From Methanolinea sp. (lineage in GTDB: Archaea; Halobacteriota; Methanomicrobia; Methanomicrobiales; Methanospirillaceae), in assembly GCA_016699325.1 (NCBI GenBank), contig CP064971.1, positions 558,001 through 622,000 on the forward strand: DNA of 64,000 bases. The letters run 5' to 3'. Position 1 is the stretch's first letter. Each line of letters begins with the position of its first letter. This document shows positions 44,024 to 53,543 of the stretch, piece by piece. The notes under the pieces are model-generated. The model worked only from the letters and a program-made list of their open reading frames with translations, did not search any database and was not told where the DNA came from. The translations under genes and the position numbers were made by a program.

Positions 44024-45250
44024 TCATGTCCCTTCGGTCCAGCTCCGCAGGTATGCGTCCTGCTCGGGGGTGAGCGTGTCGATTGCGATATCGAGTGCCC
44101 CGAGCTTTGCCCGTGCCACACTCTCATCGATGAACTCGGGGACCGCGTGGACACCTGGCTCCATCTCGCGCCCACAGTTCCTGATGTGGCGGGCGCAGAG
44201 CGCCTGGAGGGCGAAACTGAGATCCATGACTTCGACAGGGTGGCCCATTCCCTTCGGGATGGCGAGATTCACCAGGCGTCCTTCTGCAAGGACATGAATA
44301 GTCTTCCCGGCGACCTCGTATGAATCGATACCATCCCTCCTGATGACGCGATCTGCATGTTCCTCGAGCCACCGGACATCTATCTCCACGTTGAAGTGGC
44401 CGGCATTGGCAAGGATGGCTCCGTTGCGCATCCTGGCAATGTGCCTTGCCGAAATCACGCCGGTGTTACCGGTCGTGGTAATGAAGATTTCGCCACGGGT
44501 GGCGGCTTCATCCATGGGCATGACCTGGTACCCGTCCATATAGGCCTCGAGCGCCCGTCGTGCATCCACTTCGGTGACCACAACCCGTGCACCGAGCCCG
44601 TGGAGCTTGCGGGCCAGACCTCTTCCGCAGAATCCATACCCGGCGACAACCACGCATTTGCCGGCCACCAGGACATTCGTCGTTACCATGACCGCGGTGA
44701 GTGAACTTTCTCCGGTCCCGTGCACGTTATCGAAGAACCGCTTCATGGGCGTATCATTCACGGCAATGACCGGGAAGCGGAGCTGGTTGTCACGGGCCAT
44801 TGCCCGCAGCCGGTGGACACCGGTGGTGGTTTCTTCGCATCCGCCAATGACCGAATCTATGATCTCGGTCCGCCTGGTGTGGAGGCGAAAGATAAGGTCC
44901 ATGCCATCATCAATGACAATCTCAGGTCGGAAGTCGAGCACGCTGTCTATGGCAGCATAGTACTCTTCGACCCCTGCCCCCCGTTTCGCATAACAGGTCA
45001 CCCCTTCGATGCGGTTCAACGCATGGGCGACGTCGTCCTGGGTCGATAGCGGGTTGCAGCCGGTTATGGAGACCTCTGCACCGCCTGCTGCCAGCGTTGC
45101 GACAAGATTTGCCGTCTTTGCCTCCACGTGCAGGGCCATGCCGATCCGGCACCCTGCAAGGGGACGCTCTTCCATGAACCTCTCCCTGATCGCACCAAGT
45201 ACCGGCATATACTGGCGTGCCCAGTCGATCTTTTGCGTTCCTGTATCCAT
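44024..45250 (-). CDS. ahcY: Adenosylhomocysteinase family (S-inosylhomocysteine hydrolase in methanogens)
   Basis: 408 residues, the short archaeal form. Motifs: GMALHVEAKTANLV (38-51), NDTPMKRFFDN with the NAD contact region, and VVAGYGFCGRGLARKL (NAD-binding GxGxxGxG), then NAGHFNVEID. It recycles the by-product of SAM-dependent methylation. In methanogens the substrate can be S-inosylhomocysteine, formed after deamination; sequence alone does not tell. ATG 45250 starts MDTGTQKIDWARQYMP, typical for the family. An A-run at 43862-43870 (T-run on this strand) lies 155 bases past the stop. Confidence 0.9.
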   Translation of the reverse strand: MDTGTQKIDWARQYMPVLGAIRERFMEERPLAGCRIGMALHVEAKTANLVATLAAGGAEVSITGCNPLSTQDDVAHALNRIEGVTCYAKRGAGVEEYYAAIDSVLDFRPEIVIDDGMDLIFRLHTRRTEIIDSVIGGCEETTTGVHRLRAMARDNQLRFPVIAVNDTPMKRFFDNVHGTGESSLTAVMVTTNVLVAGKCVVVAGYGFCGRGLARKLHGLGARVVVTEVDARRALEAYMDGYQVMPMDEAATRGEIFITTTGNTGVISARHIARMRNGAILANAGHFNVEIDVRWLEEHADRVIRRDGIDSYEVAGKTIHVLAEGRLVNLAIPKGMGHPVEVMDLSFALQALCARHIRNCGREMEPGVHAVPEFIDESVARAKLGALDIAIDTLTPEQDAYLRSWTEGT

Positions 45251-45412
45251 AGTGCACCATGAGCCGGTGAACCGCCATCCCGGGCTTGCAGGATGTATCT
45301 TTCGCGGCCATAGCCTCCCGGCATAGTACTTCCCACTGGCATCAGATAAAACCCCCCGGATTCCTACCGGCATCCGGAAAGAATGATAGTCTTTCGGTAC
45401 CGATTGTTAGCT

Positions 45413-46219
45413 ATGGCGCTGACACGAAGGATAATCCCCTGCCTCGACCTCAAGGACGGCAGGGTTGTCAAGGGAACACATTTCATCGATCTCCGAGATG
45501 CCGGCGACCCGGTTGAGCTTGCTCAGCGGTACAATGACCAGGGGGCGGATGAGGTTGTCTTCCTGGACATCACTGCATCAAAGGAAAACCGCGGGACGAT
45601 GCTCGAAGTTATCGGGAGGGCTGCCGACCAGCTCTTCCTCCCGCTCACCGTGGGAGGCGGCATCCGATCGGATGAGGATATCCAGCAGCTTCTCCGCGCG
45701 GGAGCGGACAAGGTGAGTGTTAATACCAGCGCCGTGCTCGATCCTTCCCTCATCGCGAGGGGAGCGTCCCGGTTCGGGACCCAGTGCATCGTGCTTGCAG
45801 AGGACGTGAGGAGAAACTACCGGGAGAACCCGGATGCCATTCCCGTATCGCTCCCGGATGGGTCCAGCTGCTGGTACGAGGTAGTCATCTACGGTGGGAG
45901 CAAGCCGACCGGTATCGATGCCGTCACGTGGGCTATTGAAGCAGAAGAAAAGGGTGCCGGCGAAATCCTTCTCACCAGCATGGAGACCGATGGTACCAAG
46001 ATGGGGTTCGATATCCCCATCACCCGTGCGATATCCGAGGCCGTCGGGATTCCGGTTGTTGCCAGTGGCGGCGTGGGAATGCTCGAACACTTCTATGAAG
46101 GTTTCGCCTATGGGAAGGCCGATGCCTGCCTGGCGGCAAGCGTCTTCCACTACGGCCAGTATACTGTAAGGCAGGTCAAGGAGTACTTGGCGAACCGGGG
46201 AATCCCGGTACGGCTCTGA
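45413..46219 (+). CDS. hisF: Imidazole glycerol phosphate synthase cyclase subunit
   Basis: 268 residues with MALTRRIIPCLDLKDGRVVKG at the start (catalytic Asp in CLDLKDGR), VGGGIRS, and the second catalytic Asp in TSMETDGTKMGFD. It forms imidazole glycerol phosphate and AICAR from PRFAR with ammonia from HisH. ATG 45413 is the family start. The 3' end overlaps the convergent pheT by 44 bases, so both transcripts are antisense there. Confidence 0.95.
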   Translation: MALTRRIIPCLDLKDGRVVKGTHFIDLRDAGDPVELAQRYNDQGADEVVFLDITASKENRGTMLEVIGRAADQLFLPLTVGGGIRSDEDIQQLLRAGADKVSVNTSAVLDPSLIARGASRFGTQCIVLAEDVRRNYRENPDAIPVSLPDGSSCWYEVVIYGGSKPTGIDAVTWAIEAEEKGAGEILLTSMETDGTKMGFDIPITRAISEAVGIPVVASGGVGMLEHFYEGFAYGKADACLAASVFHYGQYTVRQVKEYLANRGIPVRL

Positions 46220-47822
46220 GATCGAGTTCCAATGCCGCAACAGGGTGTTCGATCTCAAAGGAATTTAGGACGGCTGGATGGATCTCCCCAAACACCCCTG
46301 CCTGTTTTCCGCCCACGACAACATCTCCCCGTCGCCCATCGATGAATGCCGTGTCTTCCGATTCCCGGACCGTGAAGGGAAGGTCAAGTTCCCGGCAAAT
46401 CGCGTCGGCATGGGCATAAGCCTCGGTGAAATCTGCTGACGGGTGGAGGCTCACGAATGCAGCCTTCGGGTAGGTCTCCAGTCCCCGGACCACATCTCCC
46501 ACGCAGAAGATCCGCTGCGGTAGCTCCCGGTGACGGTTCAGCTGGCATATCTCCAGCAGGAGCGGGATGAGATCGGTCCGCAGCAAGGTGTGATCCTCGG
46601 TAATGGGATGCAGGACCCTGAGCAGGTCGGGTGGAATCTGCCGACGCATCGCCGTGAACATGACTGCCTCGTTAGAGAGCGTGAACGGGATCACTTCTGT
46701 GAATCCAAAACCGACAAGAACCTGCCGCACCAGGGAACCGATCTGGTTGACAGGGTGAGCTTCTCCGATGGAGAATGTAGGGGAGATTGCCGCAGGAAAC
46801 CGCTCGTACCCGTAGGCGATGGCGACATCCTCGAACAGATCCCAGTCATGCATGATATCGGAGCGGTAACAAGGTACTTCGACGCGGACCATTCCCTCGT
46901 TTTCCTTAACCGCTCCATACCGCATTCTCTGGAGCAGCTCTGCCATCTCCTCGGGGGAAAGGCTGGTGCCGAGCAGCCGGTTGCAGTCGTTTGTCCTGAC
47001 GACCCGGACCTCCGGGGAGAGATCCGGCCAGCGCACACCCTCGATCTCGATGCTCTCTATTTGGGCTCCGGTCTCGGCCATTGCCGTGCAGAGGATGGTG
47101 ACCGCGGTCCGCACTGCCCGCTCATCGGTCCCGGTGCAATCGAGAAGGAGGTTCGTGGTGCTGGTGGTCACCCGGGTCAGCTCGCCGTTGATGATAGGGG
47201 GGAAAGAGAGAACCTGGTCCAGATCGTCCACAATCAGGGGGAAGAGGGGAAAATTTTCAACGATTTGGGAGAACATCCGACCCTTCGGGTGATGGGCAAG
47301 TATCTCTTCCATGGAGAGCTCCTGCTGGAAGTCAAGCGGTACGAATTTCCGGGTTCTTTCCGAGGCGAGATAGTGGAACGGGGGGGTTACCGTGTCGAGA
47401 TCATGGATCCCGATGGCAACCTTGCTCCTCCCCCTGCCGACTGCCCAGTGGAGCGCTTCCTGCAGGCCCATCACTGAGAGGATTGCATCTTCGTCAAACA
47501 AGACCCCCCGTATCACCGCAGAACCGATAACCGGCCTGATTCCGGCGAGGCGGGGATCAACAGTAAACTTCATCCCTGAAGGGGTCACGCGGTATTCCGG
47601 AAGACCGGTCTCCTTGCACAGGAATCCCCGCAGCGCCCGTGCAACGCCCTCGACAGAAAAGAGGTCGGGCCGGTTGGGGAAGAACTCGACATCGATGTGA
47701 TCCTCACCAATCCGCTCGATATCCGAGCCAAGCAGGGGGAGTCGGGAGATGATCTGATCTCGATCAGCCCCGGTCAGCCGTTCGAGATACCGGTTGGGAA
47801 GGGAGATGACGGCCAAACTCAC
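46176..47822 (-). CDS. pheT: Phenylalanyl-tRNA synthetase beta subunit
   Basis: 548 residues of the archaeal type, without the N-terminal tRNA-binding (EMAP) domain of bacteria. It starts MSLAVISLPNRYLERLTG and has ERIGEDHIDVEFFPNRPDLFSVEG (shown in parts: EFFPNRPDLFS) and VRVEVPCYRSDIMHDWDLFED with the B5 domain. It overlaps pheS by 4 bases, giving an alpha-beta operon in the order pheS-pheT. Confidence 0.95.
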   Translation of the reverse strand: MSLAVISLPNRYLERLTGADRDQIISRLPLLGSDIERIGEDHIDVEFFPNRPDLFSVEGVARALRGFLCKETGLPEYRVTPSGMKFTVDPRLAGIRPVIGSAVIRGVLFDEDAILSVMGLQEALHWAVGRGRSKVAIGIHDLDTVTPPFHYLASERTRKFVPLDFQQELSMEEILAHHPKGRMFSQIVENFPLFPLIVDDLDQVLSFPPIINGELTRVTTSTTNLLLDCTGTDERAVRTAVTILCTAMAETGAQIESIEIEGVRWPDLSPEVRVVRTNDCNRLLGTSLSPEEMAELLQRMRYGAVKENEGMVRVEVPCYRSDIMHDWDLFEDVAIAYGYERFPAAISPTFSIGEAHPVNQIGSLVRQVLVGFGFTEVIPFTLSNEAVMFTAMRRQIPPDLLRVLHPITEDHTLLRTDLIPLLLEICQLNRHRELPQRIFCVGDVVRGLETYPKAAFVSLHPSADFTEAYAHADAICRELDLPFTVRESEDTAFIDGRRGDVVVGGKQAGVFGEIHPAVLNSFEIEHPVAALELDLRAVPGFPGSPSTP

Positions 47823-49264
47823 ACACCTCCCGGCACCTGATCAGGGAGGAGTGACGGGGTGTCTCTGACCCAGGCGATGTCGCTCCTGTATAGCAGGCGA
47901 AGATCGGTGAGGCCGAGCCGGAGCATCGCGATGCGGCTCACCCCTAGGCCCCAGGCGAGGACCGGGCACTCAAGCCCAAACGGTGCCGTGACTTCCTCCC
48001 TGAAGATCCCGGCCCCACCCATCTCGACCCACCCGAGTGATGGGACATAGACTTCCGGTTCCACGCTGGGCTCAGTATAAGGGAAGTATCCCGGCCTGAA
48101 GCGGACGCCGGCAAATCCCATCCGGTTGTAGAACTCTTTTAAAAATCCGAGCAGGTTGCAGAAACTTACTCCCTCGTCCATAACAATCCCTTCCAGTTGC
48201 TCGAACTCGGGCAGATGGGTCGGATCGATCGCTTCCCGGCGATACACTCTGCTGATTGAGAACGCCTTGACCGGGGGGTCCGGGTGTTCTGCAAGGTGCC
48301 GGATGGTCAGGCTCGTGGAATGGGTGCGAAGCACGCACTGGGAGGCTTTCTCTTCGCTCCAGGTCCCCCCCCATCCCTTTGAGGACGTCGCCCCCCCGTG
48401 GAGATGCATGTCCCGGACTTTCTCGAAGCATGGAGGAAGACAGGCCCGTTCTCCAAGGTAGAAGGTGTCCTGCATCTCCCTCGCAGGGTGGTCCTGGGGC
48501 TGGAACAAGGCATCAAAGTTCCAGAAGGCGCTCTGGACGATCCCTCCGTAGATTTCTGTAAATCCCATCTGGAGGAGGATCTGGCGCATCTCCTCGATCA
48601 GCCGCTGGTAGGGATGGATCTTACCGGGATAAACCCTCCGGGGGATCTTTTCTACGGTATACCTCCGCAGCTTGAGATCCCTCCAACTTCCTGATACAAT
48701 CTGATCCCGGGTGAGCGTCCCTGTCTCATCCTGGATCTCGATACCCTGCCGGGCGAAAGCAACGCCTGCATCTGTGATGGAGATCAGGTAGCTAACGTCT
48801 TCAATCTCCTGAAGGAGGCCGCGTTTTACAAGCTCTGCGACCCCTTTCTTTCCTTCCACCGGATTGCGCAACGCGGATTCATCATCCTCTTCTGCGGTCT
48901 TGCCGGTCTTTTCAACCATTCCATCCCGGATCGTGATCCAGCCCTTCTTCCGCATCTGGCCGATACCGATCTTCGCCAGCGGATGCCGGGTCAGTTCGGC
49001 CAGGGGGATAGCATGGGAGAAACTATCGAACAGCTGGCGCTCGGGGAGGCCACAGTCGGCATAGCACCGTCCCTCGTCGGTGAGCGCGTAGTGCTTCACC
49101 ACTCTCCGATCCACGACGGCAAGGCCGCGATCCTGGAGCAGGTAGGCGTACTGGATCGCCGCCTCTTCGGAAACCGATAAAAGTTCCGCGAGATACGAAG
49201 GCTTGGCGCTGTCAAGCGGCGCGAGGGCCACGAGGAGTTTTTTTTCGTTAGTTGTCAGATCCAT
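47819..49264 (-). CDS. pheS: Phenylalanyl-tRNA synthetase alpha subunit
   Basis: 481 residues with an archaeal N-terminal winged-helix region (1-about 190) and a class II catalytic core: HPYQRLIEEMRQILLQMGF, FDALFQPQDHPAREMQDTFY (motif 2 region) and GWVEMGGAGIFREEVTAP with motif 3 GLGVSRIAMLRLG. It charges tRNA-Phe together with PheT. It follows the trpS C-terminal frame by 3 bases on the same strand, so endA-trpS-pheS-pheT look like one transcript. Confidence 0.95.
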   Translation of the reverse strand: MDLTTNEKKLLVALAPLDSAKPSYLAELLSVSEEAAIQYAYLLQDRGLAVVDRRVVKHYALTDEGRCYADCGLPERQLFDSFSHAIPLAELTRHPLAKIGIGQMRKKGWITIRDGMVEKTGKTAEEDDESALRNPVEGKKGVAELVKRGLLQEIEDVSYLISITDAGVAFARQGIEIQDETGTLTRDQIVSGSWRDLKLRRYTVEKIPRRVYPGKIHPYQRLIEEMRQILLQMGFTEIYGGIVQSAFWNFDALFQPQDHPAREMQDTFYLGERACLPPCFEKVRDMHLHGGATSSKGWGGTWSEEKASQCVLRTHSTSLTIRHLAEHPDPPVKAFSISRVYRREAIDPTHLPEFEQLEGIVMDEGVSFCNLLGFLKEFYNRMGFAGVRFRPGYFPYTEPSVEPEVYVPSLGWVEMGGAGIFREEVTAPFGLECPVLAWGLGVSRIAMLRLGLTDLRLLYRSDIAWVRDTPSLLPDQVPGGV

Positions 49265-49267
49265 CTC

Positions 49268-50517
49268 TCACACCTCGATCAGATGTTCGGCCGCAGCCAT
49301 CTTCTCCCGCATTTCCCGGACAAACGAGATGACACGATCGGCAGTCTCCTTCTTGCACTGGCCACAAGTCATCTGCCCGGACCGGCACTTCCTGCGCACT
49401 TCTTCAAGCTCGCCGTCGTCCTCGATCATGTGGAAGAGGTTGAGCAGGAAGATGGGGCATTTCTCAGGCTCCCCCCCCTGTTCACGCTGTTCGGCAAGGG
49501 TAGCCCGTCCACCTGTGAGGGCTGCCATCACCTTCTTTCTCACCACCTCATCGGGTTCGGTGAGCTGATGGTGCTCTCGGGCGTGCTGCTCGACATCTTT
49601 CCCCCCTGGAGACCGGGGATGAAGACATGATAGGTCGATGATGGGGCAAAGAACCCAAAACCTCCGAAAGAGATCTCGATTTCCCTGACGGCCGTACTCA
49701 CGTCATCACACCCAGAGCCCTTGATGTCAACATGCCCCTCGTATTTCTTCGATTTGGAAAACCGGGCATGGACCGCTTCGAGGGCGCCCTGGGGAGCGTT
49801 CTTTGAGCGCACGCTGATATAGTCCCCCCGATCCTCAACGGTGAACATCCGGAGCTTGTGAGCAACACCTCGGGTGAGGCGGATATGGGGGTCCTGATCG
49901 ACACCGACCGGGACCACGGTTGGTGCGGGGAAGCTGTCCACCTGCGGGTAGAGAATGTCAGCGACCTGGGTGATGACCGACATCATGTGCGCAAGCGAGG
50001 TCTCTGATGCAAAACCATAGATTGCCTGGAGCTCGGAGTAATTCACCCTCGTAGCACATTCGAAGGCGAGATCCTTGAGTCGTTCGTTCCTGCTCTGGAA
50101 GTAGGTCTTCCCTTCAAATCCGAGGGCATAGAGACAGGCCAGGTACTCCCTGCCATATTCCCTGCACTTCTCCCAGCTGGTGTCGCGGACCGCATGCGCC
50201 TCCCGGTCGGCGATGGTGATATAGCCTGATCCACCCTGCTGGATATGCCAGACGACCTCCTTCATCACCATCAGGTGCCCCAGGTGTGGGTGGCCCGATG
50301 GCATAAACCCTGTAAGGATATGAAAAGGTTTTTTATCGTGGATGCATCCGGCGATCTGCAGATAGTCCCGGTGCCCGATGACTATACCCCGCCTTATGAA
50401 CATGGGCACTTCTGGAAGAATATCGAGGACATTTCCGATGGGTTCGATCCCGAACTCGGAAAAGAGCCGGTCGACATCAATGGACTGCTGGTTCGCCCAC
50501 GGGTTTATCTCAACCAT
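49268..50517 (-). pseudogene. trpS: Tryptophanyl-tRNA synthetase interrupted by a single-base frameshift
   Basis: The N-terminal part starts at ATG 50517 (MVEINPWANQQ) and runs to a stop at 49540, ending shortly after the class I motif GGKMSSSTPEST. The rest of the protein, RKKVMAALTGGRATLAEQ, CPIFLLNLFHMI and MTCGQCKKETADRV, is encoded in another frame from about 49565 to 49268. One missing C in the codons after ATCAGC (near 49563-49567) explains the break: restoring it gives TISLTEPDEVVRKKV. The HIGH motif is seen as GHPHLGH. The N part is truncated before the C-terminal helices. Because trpS is essential, a sequencing error is the first thing to suspect; otherwise another copy must exist. 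Confidence 0.85.
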
Positions 50518-50527
50518 GCTTTCTCTC

Positions 50528-51535
50528 TCACAGTTTGATTCGCGCAAACTCGACGTATTGAATTCCCGTAGTATGTTGATGGCCAAACAACATCTTTTTT
50601 TTCACGCTGTGGGCGAGCCTGACCGAGCGGGAGATGCTGCTCATCGGGAACCTGACTCCACCGGCGATGGCATGCACCAGCATCTCGGAGTGGATCTTCT
50701 GCCCGGAATAGACCCGGAAATGGTGCCCGAACTTGTACCCGGTCTTGGGAATATACCCGCATTGTCGCAGATCCCGGTACACAGCAGCCTTTTCGCTGAG
50801 TTCCACGTCCGCTGCCGCGGCAAGTGTAAAGTACCGGTCTGCATCGATCATTTCTTCACCGTCCCGAAGTGCCAGTGTACCGTTTGCCATGAGGAAAATG
50901 ATCTCAAGCGGGGCGAGAATCATCCGTTCGGCATCGAGATTCATGCCGTAACCGGCAGCGGTACTGTCCGGGGGCAGGACAGGATGCACGAGAGCCGACC
51001 TGCCGACAAGCACACCTTCCAGAGGGCCGAAACCGGGCTTCTCACCGGCATCGGGAAGCTTCTGGACCTTGATCTCGTAGTATGTCAGTTCGTTCTCATC
51101 ATCAACAACGGCAAGGACGTGCTGCTTGCGCATCCGTGATGATGCCAGGGCCTCGTGGATAAGAGTTTCAAATTCGATGAGGTTCCGTTCGGAAAGCACC
51201 CGTATCATATACTGGGACTTGCCGGTCCCTGGTCGCTCGCCCCGACGGAAGACACGGAAATCGTGGGGACCGCTCTGGACGGCATAGCCTCGCTCCCGAA
51301 GGTCGCGGTACACGAGAAAGGTGCGGAGGAATTCAGGGTGCCGGGCGAAATGGGCGATCAGAGTGTCAAATGGGAAACCTTCAATTGAAATTTTGCCCCG
51401 GTGGACCAGGTAGCAGGCTTCTTCTGGGGAGAGGCGGATGCCATCATCATCGGGCCTCCCGTAACCGCTCTGGTCGTACAGGATCCGTCCCTCGTTTCCG
51501 AGCCGGACGCAGGTCCCGTCAAACTTCGCCTTCAC
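50528..51535 (-). CDS. endA: tRNA-splicing endonuclease (two-repeat archaeal EndA)
   Basis: 335 residues, the fused dimeric form with two similar halves (about 1-165 and 170-335). The second half has the catalytic triad Tyr276 (FRVY), His282 (HSEMLVH) and Lys313 (VKKKM). The first half shows the structural FRVFRRG but no His/Lys pair, as expected. It cuts bulge-helix-bulge motifs in tRNA and rRNA precursors. It precedes trpS by 10 bases on the same strand. Confidence 0.93.
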   Translation of the reverse strand: MKAKFDGTCVRLGNEGRILYDQSGYGRPDDDGIRLSPEEACYLVHRGKISIEGFPFDTLIAHFARHPEFLRTFLVYRDLRERGYAVQSGPHDFRVFRRGERPGTGKSQYMIRVLSERNLIEFETLIHEALASSRMRKQHVLAVVDDENELTYYEIKVQKLPDAGEKPGFGPLEGVLVGRSALVHPVLPPDSTAAGYGMNLDAERMILAPLEIIFLMANGTLALRDGEEMIDADRYFTLAAAADVELSEKAAVYRDLRQCGYIPKTGYKFGHHFRVYSGQKIHSEMLVHAIAGGVRFPMSSISRSVRLAHSVKKKMLFGHQHTTGIQYVEFARIKL

Positions 51536-52344
51536 ACCTATCTATGTGTTCCCTCCGGTTATAATAGGCGCCGGGGAGCGGGCAGGTCACCAGGATCCTG
51601 ATGTGCCCCGGCTCTGTAAAGGGCCTTTTGATCAGATCATTTTCAAAGCATACGGAAAGGACATCCAATTGCCGTATGAACCATATCTTGGCGTTAATAT
51701 TTCCTGCAAATCCGGCATGATAGCAGTTGACAGAGCCAGAGAAATAACCCTGGGTAGTACTTATGTAACACTTTTGACGTTAACTGGACATATGTAACAC
51801 TTTTGACGTTAACTGGACAATTATGCAAGAACTTATGACGAAAAAGTCATCGTTCTGGAACTTTGGCGGATGAGACGGCAACAGGTTTCTGCAGCAGCCC
51901 AGATGCGGTGCAGGTACACTGGTACAGGTACTTGGAGTGGTGACAGGTGCCCCGTCATCAATTAAGCAGGGTCTCTTCCTATTCAAAGTCAACGGGCCTG
52001 GGAGGAAAGCAGTTGTCCGGGGTTCAGGTTGTCCTCTCCGGTGCAGCAGAAGTTGAAATCCCGGACTCTGGTCAATCATTGCAAGGAAACGGATCATGAG
52101 TTCAGCCTCGCCATGGAGATCTGTTCCCTGCCGGACATCGACGTTGTCATACTTTCCGGGTAAGGACTCCTACCAGGGTAGATGTATTGGCAATAGCAAA
52201 AAACTGAGCGTGAGCAGGGTCATTCCGTTTTCACATTCACCCGGGTTTTTCTTACCAGGAGGTCCGGGTTAAACGGTCCGGAAACCCTCGCCCGCAGCAG
52301 TCCCACAGATCTTGTTCATGGTAAACCGGAACAGGCCGGTGCAC
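51536..52344. other. Intergenic region with a tandem repeat and possible IS remains
   Basis: About 810 bases without an intact gene. It holds a perfect 29-bp tandem duplication (51762-51819). Just after it the plus frames read EKVIVLELWRMRRQQVSAAAQ, faintly like the N terminus of IstA-type transposases, but stops and shifts break it. The part from 52100 to 52344 shows nothing I recognise. Confidence 0.4.
51762..51819. repeat. Perfect 29-bp tandem duplication
   Basis: Two identical 29-base units (51762-51790 and 51791-51819), each with TGTAACAC near the left and AACTGGACA at the right. Within the unit the stretch runs TGT...ACA, the usual end bases of several IS families, so the pair may be doubled IS termini. 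Confidence 0.7.
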
Positions 52345-53190
52345 CTACTTTCCGGCAAGCTTGCGGACAACACGGATGTTTCCGGCATCATCCCTCCGGT
52401 CATCGACCGGCGTCTCACAGATGAGCGGCCGTGACCTGAAGAAGGGGTGTGAGAGGACGAGGCGAAAGCCTTCCTCCCCGATATTCCCAAGACCGATATG
52501 CTCATGGCGGTCAAGACCGCTTCCAAGGTAGCCCTTTGAGTCATTCAGGTGGATCAGCATGCAGTTCTCCACACCAATCGCATCGTCGAACCGGCTGACG
52601 GTCTCTTCGATCCCCTGTACCGTCCGAAGCTCGTAGCCGGCCCCGAAGGCATGGCAGGTGTCGAAGCATACCCCAACCCTCCCCGGGGCCTCGATTCCCT
52701 CCAGGACCGCGGCAATATCCTCAAAAGTCGATCCGACCCCGTTCTTTTCACCTGCAGTGTTCTCGAGCAGGAGGACGACGTTGTTGTCGACTGCGGAAAG
52801 TGCCTGGTTCACAGCGGTAATAACCCGTTTCCTGCCGATCTCGATCCCCTCACCCAGGTGATGGCCCAGGTGGGTCACGAGATACGGGATGCCAAGCATC
52901 CCGCACCTTGAAAGTTCGGCGGCAAGCGTCATGACCGATTTTTCGTAGAACTCGGCTTTACCCGTAGCCAGGTTGGGAAGGTACGGCATGTGGTCGACTG
53001 CCGGGAACATCCCGCTCTTTCCAAGGTTCTCGCGAAACAGCGCTACCTGGTCAGGATCGAGTTCCTTGAATGCCCAGCCCCGGGGATTCCGCGAAAAGAT
53101 CTGGAAGGTATCACACCCGGCAGCTTCCGCCCGCTCAACCGCCTTTGCAATCGAGCCGGCAATCGATACATGCACCCCTACCCTGACCAT
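52345..53190 (-). CDS. nfo: Endonuclease IV
   Basis: 281 residues of the AP endonuclease 2 family: MVRVGVHVSIAGSIAKAVER at the start, HLGHHLGEG, LLENTAGEKNGVG (metal-binding Glu), CFDTCHAFGAGYEL, HLNDSKGYLGSGLDRHEHIG and CETPVDD, giving the full trinuclear zinc site. It cuts DNA at abasic sites, next in line after glycosylases such as Ogg. ATG 53190 is the family start; the frame runs to 53232 with no similarity. Confidence 0.95.
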   Translation of the reverse strand: MVRVGVHVSIAGSIAKAVERAEAAGCDTFQIFSRNPRGWAFKELDPDQVALFRENLGKSGMFPAVDHMPYLPNLATGKAEFYEKSVMTLAAELSRCGMLGIPYLVTHLGHHLGEGIEIGRKRVITAVNQALSAVDNNVVLLLENTAGEKNGVGSTFEDIAAVLEGIEAPGRVGVCFDTCHAFGAGYELRTVQGIEETVSRFDDAIGVENCMLIHLNDSKGYLGSGLDRHEHIGLGNIGEEGFRLVLSHPFFRSRPLICETPVDDRRDDAGNIRVVRKLAGK

Positions 53191-53543
53191 CCCTGTCCCT
53201 CCTTGGGGTGGACACCCTTTCCAGATAAACACTCGCTTCCGGAACCGGCGCAGCGGGAGAAGACCTGGCTTTACGAACCTGAGCCATCCGGGACCCGCGT
53301 TGAACCGATCCTATCAGACCAATTTATGAGGGCAAAGAAGGGATGCCCTTCTGGTAAGACGGGGATTAACCCGATTACCCGGAGACCCCGAACGTGAACC
53401 GACCACGGTACTGCCTCACCGCCGGCGATTCATACGGGATCTTCGCAGGATGGGAATGCCACGAACAGGTCATCAGTAGCTTTCGTTCGATGCCAGAACA
53501 AAGCAACGGGGGCGAGTGCCCGGAGCATCCATACCATACATTT
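53191..53543. other. Intergenic region between nfo and the aks operon
   Basis: 353 bases. The nfo promoter should lie at its left end (minus strand), and the aks operon ends at its right edge. A plus-strand GTG frame (53394-53567, 57 codons; GWECHEQV and ECPEHPYHTF) has a regular Cys/His pattern, but it overlaps the aksF end and I see no clear Shine-Dalgarno sequence. Confidence 0.35.

Noticed and set aside
46530..47477. Long open frame antisense to pheT
   Set aside because: A shadow of a high-GC gene; pheT motifs are intact on the other strand.
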